NCBI GenBank assembly: GCA_902537555.1
Contig: CACBBR010000001.1
Location: 7,501 to 71,500, forward strand
Source of the DNA: an uncultured Pelagibacteraceae bacterium
GTDB lineage: Bacteria > Pseudomonadota > Alphaproteobacteria > Pelagibacterales > Pelagibacteraceae
Length of the DNA stretch: 64,000 bases
Reading direction: 5' to 3'
Shown: positions 17,249 through 24,269 of the stretch, one piece after another
Position numbering within the stretch: position 1 is the first letter of the stretch
Layout of the letters: each line of letters opens with the position of its first letter
The notes under the pieces: model-generated
The model's input: the letters and a program-made list of their open reading frames with translations, nothing else
What the model was told of the DNA's origin: nothing
Databases searched by the model: none
Program-made: the position numbers and the translations under genes

Positions 17249-18299
17249 AAAAAGGATTATTACTTTTGCTGATGCAATTAATGAAGCTTTATCACAAAGT
17301 ATGCAGAAAGACAAAAATGTAATTATCATGGGGTTAGGGGTTGACGATCCTGGAGGTGTTTTTGGAACAACTAAAGATTTAATTAAAAAATTTCCCAAAG
17401 ACAGAGTTTTTGATATGCCAACTTCTGAAAATGCATTTACTGGCTTTGCAATAGGTCTAGCGATAAGTGGAAAAAAGCCAGTGATAAGTCATCAAAGAGT
17501 AGAATTTTCACTTCTCTCCATGGAACAAATAATTAATCAAGCATCAAAATGGTTTTATATGAGTGGTGGACAAGCCCCAGTGCCAATGGTGATAAGATTA
17601 ATTATTGGAAGAGGCTGGGGACAAGGACCTCAACATTCGCAGTCATTAGAAGTCTTATTTTCGCACATACCTGGCCTTAAAGTTGTGTGTCCATCAACAC
17701 CTTTTGAGGCAAAAGGCATGTTAATTGAGAGTATAAAGGATAAAAATCCTGTTATTTTTTTTGAACACAGATGGCTTCATTTAACAAAGGGATTTGTACC
17801 AAAAAAGATGTATTCAATTCCATTAAATGGTCCAAGATTAATGAAAAAGGGAAGTGATATTACTATAATTTCTTTTTCTTATATGTTAATTGAATGTTTA
17901 ACAGTGTGTAAAATTCTGTCTGATAATAATGTAAAAGCTGAAGTTATGAATATTAGTGTACTAAACCCATTAAGCATAAAAAAAATAATTAATTCAGTAA
18001 AAAAAACTAAAAGGGTATTAATTGTAGATAACGGTTGGAAAAATTATGGAATAGGATCAGAAATATTTGCAAGGCTATTTGAAAATTTTACAAAAACTAA
18101 AATAACCTGTGAAAGAATGGGAATAGCAGATAGTCCAATTCCTAGCACAATTAGTTTATCAAAGCATTCTTATCCTACAAAATTTACTATTATAAAAAAA
18201 ATTGAAAAAATTTTAAAAAAAAAATTAATTATCAAACAGAAGTATATTTCAAAAATTCCATCAGACCAGCCTGATAAAAGTTTTCTTGGACCATTTTAA
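17241..18299 (+). CDS. Thiamine-diphosphate dehydrogenase/carboligase, E1 beta subunit
   Basis: A 352-residue E1 beta protein (transketolase pyrimidine domain plus C-terminal domain). The catalytic Glu that activates thiamine is E63 in PTSENAFTGFA, where pyruvate dehydrogenases read ISE or PITE. GRGWGQGPQHSQSLE near 129-143 matches the conserved GPQHSQ region, and FFEHRWLH follows. With the overlapping E1 alpha gene it should form an alpha2beta2 enzyme that decarboxylates a 2-oxo acid and passes the acyl anion onward. The acceptor is unknown. Next comes an unrecognised small protein, 9 bp away. Confidence 0.85.
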   Translation: MLKKRIITFADAINEALSQSMQKDKNVIIMGLGVDDPGGVFGTTKDLIKKFPKDRVFDMPTSENAFTGFAIGLAISGKKPVISHQRVEFSLLSMEQIINQASKWFYMSGGQAPVPMVIRLIIGRGWGQGPQHSQSLEVLFSHIPGLKVVCPSTPFEAKGMLIESIKDKNPVIFFEHRWLHLTKGFVPKKMYSIPLNGPRLMKKGSDITIISFSYMLIECLTVCKILSDNNVKAEVMNISVLNPLSIKKIINSVKKTKRVLIVDNGWKNYGIGSEIFARLFENFTKTKITCERMGIADSPIPSTISLSKHSYPTKFTIIKKIEKILKKKLIIKQKYISKIPSDQPDKSFLGPF

Positions 18300-18308
18300 A
18301 AATAAAAT

Positions 18309-18644
18309 ATGAATTTAATAAATAAATATAATTCACTTTTAGATAGTCCTCAGGTATCAGAAAATTGGAAATCTTTGAATGAAAAAGATAGGATAGAGAA
18401 AATTAAAAAATTTCTTGCACAAAATATCAATAATATACAATATGATGTAATAAAAGCCTCAGCAGATGGACAAGTAACAATCAAAATTAATCAAAGTATT
18501 CCAGCCTCTAAAAGAGGTTTAATATTATTAGAGATTGAGGAAAAAATGAAAGAAAAATTAGATAAAGGATTAACTTTGTGGTTAGAGCCAATTGGTGATA
18601 AAAGTAAGCTTAGAAACTTGAGAGGAATAAATATAAAGAGTTAA
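18309..18644 (+). CDS. Unknown small protein in thiamine-enzyme/radical SAM operon
   Basis: A 111-residue soluble protein I do not recognise. It has an N-terminal charged helix-rich part (about 1-45) and a C-terminal part with alternating hydrophobics (YDVIKAS, VTIKIN), a predicted helix EIEEKMKEKL and the end LWLEPIGDKSKLRNLRGI, which looks like a small alpha/beta domain. There is no signal peptide or cysteine pair. Spacing of 9 bp upstream and 12 bp downstream places it firmly between the E1 beta and radical SAM genes. It might be a partner or substrate-carrying protein for one of them; that is only a guess. Confidence 0.6.
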   Translation: MNLINKYNSLLDSPQVSENWKSLNEKDRIEKIKKFLAQNINNIQYDVIKASADGQVTIKINQSIPASKRGLILLEIEEKMKEKLDKGLTLWLEPIGDKSKLRNLRGINIKS

Positions 18645-18656
18645 ATAAATAATTTT

Positions 18657-19814
18657 ATGAAGCAAAATTCTAATAAAGATAATTCAATAGATACTAACGA
18701 GGGTAAATTAATTCTAGACTCTCACAAATTATCTTACCATTACGATAGGGTGGAAGCTTGGGAAAATAACCAAACAATTGCGCCCGTAAGTGTAGATATG
18801 GCACTCACAAGAGCTTGTGGAGCAATGTGTTCTTTTTGTTATGCCATGATACAAGAACCTCAAGAGAGATCAAATATTAAGGTAAAAGAGGCTTTGAATT
18901 TAGTTGATGATTTTGCTGAGATAGGAGTAAAAGGAGTTTCATTAATTTCAGACGGGGAAAGTACTTTATCCAAAGCTTATGTGCCTTTTATTCAGCATGC
19001 AGCAAATGTTGGAATTGATGTAGGAAATGCTACTAATGGATGGGAATGGGAGCCAGAAAAAATTGATCAAGTACTACCGCATTTAACATGGGTTAGATTT
19101 ACCGTAGGTGCAGGAAAAGCTGAATCATATGCTAAAATAATGTTTAAAGACTCTAACCACACACATGTTTTCGATAGGGCAATGAAGCATATAAAGTATG
19201 CAGTAGAACTTAAAAAAAAATTAAATCTAAAAGTTACACTAGGAATACAAATGGTTCTGGTGCCTGAGTTCAAAGATGAAATATTGCCGTTTGCAAAACT
19301 AGCAATAGATTTAGGTGTTGATTACGGAGTAATTAAACACTGCTCTGATGACGAATTTGGAAGTTTAGGTGTAGATTATTCAAAATATGAGGAAATGTAC
19401 GATTTACTTCAAAAAGCTGAGGAAATGAGTAATGAAAAAACAAAGGTTATTGTGAAGTGGAGCAAAATTAAAGATAAAGGGTTGCCATCATACAAAAGGT
19501 TTTATGGACCTCAATTTCTCCTTCAAATTAGTGGAAGCGGCTTAGTAGCACCTTCAGGAATGTTTTTCAATGCAAGATATTCAAAATTTCATATTGGTAA
19601 TTTTGTTGATGAGCGATTCATAGATATTTTTAAATCCGATAGATACAAAAAAATAATGAATTATTTAGCTTCACAATATTTTGATGCTCAAACAATGATG
19701 GGGACACTTCCAATACAACATTATGTAAGTGAAGCTTTAGACAAACATATAAAAGGTATTTCTAGAATAAATCCAAATTATAAAGACAAACCATTACATG
19801 TAAATTTTCTTTAG
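18657..19814 (+). CDS. Radical SAM protein
   Basis: A 385-residue radical SAM enzyme. The 4Fe-4S motif is C54-GAM-C58-SF-C61 after LTRA, and the next strand carries LISDGES (compare the GGE motif). The C-terminal section (GSGLVAPSGMFFNAR, then FHIGNFVDERFIDIFKS) has the layout of a SPASM/twitch region (HIGN plus a following helix) but lacks its cysteines. Radical SAM enzymes in sugar clusters perform deoxygenation, epimerisation, oxidation or deamination (DesII, for example). It starts 12 bp after the small unknown gene. Substrate not determinable. Confidence 0.85.
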   Translation: MKQNSNKDNSIDTNEGKLILDSHKLSYHYDRVEAWENNQTIAPVSVDMALTRACGAMCSFCYAMIQEPQERSNIKVKEALNLVDDFAEIGVKGVSLISDGESTLSKAYVPFIQHAANVGIDVGNATNGWEWEPEKIDQVLPHLTWVRFTVGAGKAESYAKIMFKDSNHTHVFDRAMKHIKYAVELKKKLNLKVTLGIQMVLVPEFKDEILPFAKLAIDLGVDYGVIKHCSDDEFGSLGVDYSKYEEMYDLLQKAEEMSNEKTKVIVKWSKIKDKGLPSYKRFYGPQFLLQISGSGLVAPSGMFFNARYSKFHIGNFVDERFIDIFKSDRYKKIMNYLASQYFDAQTMMGTLPIQHYVSEALDKHIKGISRINPNYKDKPLHVNFL

Positions 19815-19826
19815 TCAAAGAAATTT

Positions 19827-21497
19827 ATGAAAAAAAAAAAAATTTCTTTTATCTTAAATTCTATCAGTGAAAAAAATAAAATAAAAAATTATAAAAAAGA
19901 AAATACTGTATATATATTCAATTTTTCTAATAATTTGAAAAATTACACATCAAATATTTTAGATTTTTATATTTCTACAAATAATTATAAAAAATATAAT
20001 ATTTTGAAAGACAATCTTTGTAAAAAGTGGTTTGTCAAATATAAGAAAAAAAATTTAAACACTCAAAAAAAAAACCTAATAGGAAATATTTTATTTGGAA
20101 GATCACATTCAGACTTTACAGATAAGCTGAGAATTTTATTATCACTAAATACCATATCTAAAAAATATTATAAAGTTTATTATTCCTCAAGTCTTCCAGT
20201 TGAGTTTATAAAGCTTACTAAATATTTTAAAAACCTTAAGGAATTTAAATGTAAAAGTAAAATTCCAAGTTTTTTACAATCAACAACAAAAAGAAGTACT
20301 TTTCATTATTTTCCTTCAGTGCACAAATTGTCTTCTATTGCTAGAAACATTCAAAATTTTTCTTATGATGTAGAAAAAAAAAATAAAATACTTGTATTTC
20401 CAGATCCTTATTTCCAAAAATTATTTAATAAAAGAAAAGATACAATTTATCTTAATTCTATCAACTTTAAAAAAGGTTTTTATTATAAAAATAATGTAAA
20501 AAAAAATTTTTATTTCAAGAAATCAGATTTAAATAAAAATGAGATTAAAAAATGTATTTTAAAAATAATAAGTAAGACAAATAAACTTCAAATTATAATT
20601 GCAGATATTCTTAGTGAGACAATTTTAGTAAATTATTATGATGGAATAAAATATTTTAATTGGTGTTATGATCATAATATTGAATTATTAAAAAAATATA
20701 ATCCATCTAAAATAGTTATGTCTAATACTATTTCTTTTCATTATTTAATTATAAATTATTTGTCAAAAAAACAGGGTATTAAAACAACAATTTCATTCGA
20801 TGGTATTGAAACAGTGTTTAATCCACTAAATATTTTAATTGATAGAAATAGATATATTTATGATCAACTTATTTGTTATGGAACTGCAGACTATAAACTA
20901 AATTTAAGACATCGAATAAAAAAAGATCAACTTTTGCTTGGTCAAATACCAATTTTAAATAAATTTAAAAGATTTAAAGAAAGGAAAATAAAAAAGTATG
21001 ATTTTATAATCATGGCTTATCAACCAAGAACAAACAACTTAGAGTCAAGATGGGATAAAAAAATTTATAATGCATTCCAAATTATTATGTTGTTAAACAA
21101 ATTAAATTATAAAAAAATTGGAATTAAATTAAAACAAGATACACAAGATACTAGCAAGGAATTTAATTACATTCAAAACCTTATTGCTGAAAATAATCTA
21201 AGCTGTGAAGTCATAGAGGGTAATTTTGGCGAATTATTACCTAATATAAAAAATATTGTGGGTGGTATATCCACTGCAATTTGGGAGGCCAGTTCAATTG
21301 GAATTCCCTATTATATTTATGAACCTTCAAATATGGGTTTATTGGATATTCAAATCAAAAAATCTATTTTATTTAATCAAAATAAGTGCGCTAGAGATTT
21401 AAAAGAGCTCGAAAATAAAATTAGAAATAAAGCTCATTTTAAAATAAATAAATCTTTAATGTTTGATGGTACACCATTAGATGAATTAAAATTATGA
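19827..21497 (+). CDS. Orphan large transferase-like protein, possible GT-B fold
   Basis: A 556-residue protein without recognised family motifs. In the C-terminal half, DFIIMAYQPRTNN (about 391-403) and GGISTAIWEASSIGIPYYIYEP (roughly 475-496) resemble the donor-binding half of GT-B enzymes, where a G-x-S/T-x-x-x-E segment contacts the nucleotide. There are no membrane segments or signal peptide. It ends the plus-strand run, 1 bp from a convergent epimerase. The protein at 31225 has similar size and C-terminal logic; both flank the phosphoramidate genes. Possible jobs are glycosyl transfer or phosphoramidate transfer. Confidence 0.5.
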   Translation: MKKKKISFILNSISEKNKIKNYKKENTVYIFNFSNNLKNYTSNILDFYISTNNYKKYNILKDNLCKKWFVKYKKKNLNTQKKNLIGNILFGRSHSDFTDKLRILLSLNTISKKYYKVYYSSSLPVEFIKLTKYFKNLKEFKCKSKIPSFLQSTTKRSTFHYFPSVHKLSSIARNIQNFSYDVEKKNKILVFPDPYFQKLFNKRKDTIYLNSINFKKGFYYKNNVKKNFYFKKSDLNKNEIKKCILKIISKTNKLQIIIADILSETILVNYYDGIKYFNWCYDHNIELLKKYNPSKIVMSNTISFHYLIINYLSKKQGIKTTISFDGIETVFNPLNILIDRNRYIYDQLICYGTADYKLNLRHRIKKDQLLLGQIPILNKFKRFKERKIKKYDFIIMAYQPRTNNLESRWDKKIYNAFQIIMLLNKLNYKKIGIKLKQDTQDTSKEFNYIQNLIAENNLSCEVIEGNFGELLPNIKNIVGGISTAIWEASSIGIPYYIYEPSNMGLLDIQIKKSILFNQNKCARDLKELENKIRNKAHFKINKSLMFDGTPLDELKL

Positions 21498-21498
21498 T

Positions 21499-22485
21499 TT
21501 AATTTAGATATTTATTCCAATTTTTAGTTGCAGTTTTAATCTTTTTTGGTGTCCATAAAGGAGCTTTTTTCCACCAATCTATGTTTTTTAGAATAATTTT
21601 TATACCTTCTTTGAGAGAAATTTTAGGTCTCCAATTTAATTTTTTACTAATTTTATCAATGTTAGCGTCAGTTTTTTTTGGCTCACCAGGTCTCCAAGGT
21701 AAAAAAACTTTTTTATTATATATAAGTTTTGCTAAATAATTTATTTTTTTCGGATTGCCACTTCCTAAGTTAAATATTTCATTTTTATAATTAGAGATCG
21801 ATGCTTTATAAAAAGCTTCACACAAATCTGATATGTATAAAAAGTCTCTCTTTTGGTTACCGTCACCAACGATTGTAAGTGGTTTTTTTGATATAAGTTG
21901 TTTTATAAAAACACCTATGACAGCACCATACACATTTGTAGTTCTTGATCTTGGACCATAAGCATTAAATATTCTAATCGATATTACAGGCATTTTATAA
22001 ACTTTTCCCCAATGCAAAACTGCCTGCTCACCTACATATTTACTGAAAGCATATGGATGTTGGATATTTATTTTTTGTTTTTCCGAAGTTTTTCTTTTTG
22101 ATAGTCCATAACATGTAGATGATGCGGCATATAAAAATTTCTTTATTTTGTAATTATTTCTAAGTATTTCTAGTAGTAAAACTGTATTAAGAGCATTATT
22201 TTTAAAATATTTGTAAGGTTTTTCAATTGAAGGAATTAATTCACCATTGCCCGCAAAATGAAAAACATAATCTATTTTCTTAATTTTTTTGGATATTGTC
22301 TTAAAATTTTTTAAATCACTATTTATGAAAACAAATTTACCATTTTTTAAATTAGCGTTTATATTTATAATTTTTCCTGAAGTTAAATTATCTATACCAT
22401 AGACTTTGTGTTTTCTTTTTAGCAGGTAATCAATCATATGACTTCCAATAAATCCTGCACATCCAGTAACTAAAGAGACTTTCAT
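21499..22485 (-). CDS. NAD-dependent epimerase/dehydratase (GalE-like extended SDR)
   Basis: A 328-residue extended SDR with TGCAGFIGSH at 7-16, FHFAGNGELIPS (the HxAA segment), AASSTCYG and the catalytic YAFSK. It keeps RIFNAYGPRS, the GDGNQKRDFLYI region and a C-terminal LNWRPKISLKEGI, a layout typical of UDP-glucose 4-epimerase/UDP-glucuronate decarboxylase/dTDP-glucose dehydratase relatives. The protein ends with PLWTPKKIKTATKNW, which is unusual for GalE itself. It is transcribed toward the orphan transferase and away from the small kinase at 22551. Confidence 0.8.
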   Translation of the reverse strand: MKVSLVTGCAGFIGSHMIDYLLKRKHKVYGIDNLTSGKIININANLKNGKFVFINSDLKNFKTISKKIKKIDYVFHFAGNGELIPSIEKPYKYFKNNALNTVLLLEILRNNYKIKKFLYAASSTCYGLSKRKTSEKQKINIQHPYAFSKYVGEQAVLHWGKVYKMPVISIRIFNAYGPRSRTTNVYGAVIGVFIKQLISKKPLTIVGDGNQKRDFLYISDLCEAFYKASISNYKNEIFNLGSGNPKKINYLAKLIYNKKVFLPWRPGEPKKTDANIDKISKKLNWRPKISLKEGIKIILKNIDWWKKAPLWTPKKIKTATKNWNKYLN

Positions 22486-22550
22486 TAAGATCTAATTTAT
22501 TTTAAATTTTTAATTACAAATTAACAGTTTTATATAATATATTTCTCTCA
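22486..22550. promoter_or_regulatory. Divergent intergenic region with -10-like TATAAT
   Basis: A 65-bp spacer between the minus-strand epimerase and the plus-strand kinase. TATAAT at 22533-22538 lies 12 bp before the kinase ATG; a weak TTAATT at 22510-22515 is 17 bp upstream of it. This would give a very short leader on the kinase mRNA. TATAAT matches arise easily in such AT-rich DNA. Confidence 0.35.
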
Positions 22551-23009
22551 ATGAAACAAAAAATCAAAGGAATCTGGTTTATTGGTGCTTCTGGATCAGG
22601 AAAAACATATGCATCAAAATTTCTAAAAAGAAAAATAAAGAATTGTATACTAATTGATGGAGATGAAGTAAGAAAGTATGTAAGTAAAGATTTAAAATAT
22701 AACAAGACTGATAGAGTAATCCAAACTAAAAGAATATTAGGTTTTTCAAAAATTTGTATTAAACAAAAAATTTTTCCAATTATTTCTACATCTTATTTAA
22801 GTAAAAAAATTGCAGATATTTTAAATAAAAATTCTATTAAGATTTATGAAGTTTCAAGAGATAAAAAATTTCTATTTAAAAAGATAAAATCGAAAAAAAA
22901 TGTTGTAGGTATTGATATTTTTTTCGAAGATTTTAAAAGAGAAAATTTAATAAATGATAAGACATTTAAAAATAAAATTAATAATATCTTAAAACTTTTG
23001 AGGATTTAG
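22551..23009 (+). CDS. APS-kinase-like small kinase, probable cytidine diphosphoramidate kinase (Cj1415-like)
   Basis: A 152-residue P-loop kinase of the CysC (adenylylsulfate kinase) family: Walker A GASGSGKT at 12-19, LIDGDEVRKYVSKDL near 34-48 (APS kinase reads DGDxxR), and STSYLS where CysC has its ISPY segment. In C. jejuni the homologous Cj1415 does not act on APS but phosphorylates the 3'-OH of CDP-amidate, an activated phosphoramidate. No other sulfate-assimilation gene occurs here, while the other three pathway enzymes lie next door on the opposite strand. The gene ends inside the end of the nucleotidyltransferase (32-bp convergent overlap). Confidence 0.75.
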   Translation: MKQKIKGIWFIGASGSGKTYASKFLKRKIKNCILIDGDEVRKYVSKDLKYNKTDRVIQTKRILGFSKICIKQKIFPIISTSYLSKKIADILNKNSIKIYEVSRDKKFLFKKIKSKKNVVGIDIFFEDFKRENLINDKTFKNKINNILKLLRI

Positions 23010-23700
23010 CTACAAGTAAATCTTTTTGATTATCTATCTCAAACCAAAAGTTTTTAAATACTCTATATTTTAGCCCTAATTCACGGTACTTAATAAATTC
23101 GTTCAAAAATGTAGTTAAATCTATTGATGTATTTTCCAATAATTTATAAAATTTTTTCATTTCAAAAAAATCTTTTTTACTTATTTTTATAATTCCCATA
23201 AACTGATACTTAGGAAGCTGTTTTTTTATATCTGTTCCAATTTCAATAACTTTTTTTCCTTTTAATACAACGTTTTCTGCATCTAAATAAATTTTTTTTT
23301 TAGACATTCTTTTTTCCCAATTTTTTTTCCAAAGGGCATTTAAAGGTAAGCAAGTATCTCTTATTTTGACTAGTTTCTCAATGATTTTAAAATCATATAT
23401 TATATCTGCATAACTTATGACTACATCACTATTTACGTATTTAGAAACTTTAAACATACTATGGACCATATTAGACTTTGAAAATTCATAATTATTTATA
23501 ATTCTATATTTGTTATAATACTTTTTAATTAATTTAGATTTATAACCAGCAACAATTATTGTCTCATTAAAATATTTTGAATTATCTAGTATTCTATCAA
23601 TTATCCTTTTTCCATTAATTTCTATAAAACTTTTAGGTTTATCTTTTGTTAAACTTTTTAATCTGGATCCTCTTCCTGATGCTAAAATTATAAGTTTCAT
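22978..23700 (-). CDS. Nucleotidyltransferase, probable CTP:phosphoglutamine cytidylyltransferase (Cj1416-like)
   Basis: A 240-residue NTP transferase with N-terminal LASGRGSRLK (residues 6-15), KPKSF at 21-25, and metal-binding D99 in SYADI. Alone it would be called a sugar-1-phosphate nucleotidyltransferase. Its neighbours, a glutamine-amidotransferase-like hydrolase (4-bp overlap) and a PEP-synthase-like kinase, reproduce C. jejuni Cj1416-Cj1418, where the homologue joins CTP and L-glutamine phosphate to give gamma-glutamyl-CDP-amidate. The assignment rests on the gene set more than on residues I can see. Confidence 0.75.
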   Translation of the reverse strand: MKLIILASGRGSRLKSLTKDKPKSFIEINGKRIIDRILDNSKYFNETIIVAGYKSKLIKKYYNKYRIINNYEFSKSNMVHSMFKVSKYVNSDVVISYADIIYDFKIIEKLVKIRDTCLPLNALWKKNWEKRMSKKKIYLDAENVVLKGKKVIEIGTDIKKQLPKYQFMGIIKISKKDFFEMKKFYKLLENTSIDLTTFLNEFIKYRELGLKYRVFKNFWFEIDNQKDLLVAKSSKVLRYY

Positions 23701-24269
23701 AAATTTTTTAACTCTATCTTGTCAATTGCTTTTAAAAACCTATGTCTCTCAGGATGCCAAATAATACCTTTAATTTTTAATTTTTTATGAACATAAGACT
23801 CTATTGTTTTATCATTTGCCTCCGAATTTTTTATTAAGCATTTTCCTAACTTATCTATCCCTATATTATGAAAGGAATTTACAAAAAATCTTTTTTTATT
23901 TTTATAAGTGATAGAGTGTGAACCAACATGTCCTTGAACTTTTATTAAATTTGACTCGAACTTATGAGCAATGAAATGTGCTCCATGACAAATACCTAAG
24001 ATCGGTATTTTTTTGCTTAAGGCTTGTTTAAAGTAAAACGTATCTATCCTATCTCTTATTATATCAGTTTTTTTTTTTGAAAATTTTTTAATTGTATTTC
24101 CACCTGAAATTACTAGCAATCTAGATTTTTTTGGTAAATTTTTAAATTCTGATAAAATAATAACTTCTGATTTGTAAAATTTTTTTAGCATTTTGATCAG
24201 TTTTATATCAACTGAAATTTCAAGCTGTCTTGTATACGGTTCTTTTATACTTGGTACTAAATAAATCAT
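23697..24269 (-). CDS. Class I glutamine-amidotransferase-like hydrolase, probable gamma-glutamyl-CDP-amidate hydrolase (Cj1417-like)
   Basis: A 190-residue class I glutamine amidotransferase fold protein with the full catalytic triad: C94 in GICHGA, and H172/E174 in WHPERH. It is a stand-alone domain like gamma-glutamyl-GABA hydrolase. In C. jejuni the equivalent Cj1417 removes glutamate from gamma-glutamyl-CDP-amidate to release CDP-amidate. The context is identical here: one base shared with the glutamine-kinase-like gene upstream and a 4-bp overlap with the cytidylyltransferase downstream. A generic PuuD-like role is the alternative. Confidence 0.8.
   Translation of the reverse strand: MIYLVPSIKEPYTRQLEISVDIKLIKMLKKFYKSEVIILSEFKNLPKKSRLLVISGGNTIKKFSKKKTDIIRDRIDTFYFKQALSKKIPILGICHGAHFIAHKFESNLIKVQGHVGSHSITYKNKKRFFVNSFHNIGIDKLGKCLIKNSEANDKTIESYVHKKLKIKGIIWHPERHRFLKAIDKIELKNL

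Noticed and set aside
22551-23009. Genuine adenylylsulfate kinase for sulfate activation
   Set aside because: No ATP sulfurylase or other sulfur-assimilation gene is present, while three partner enzymes of CDP-amidate synthesis are adjacent. Still possible, but less likely.
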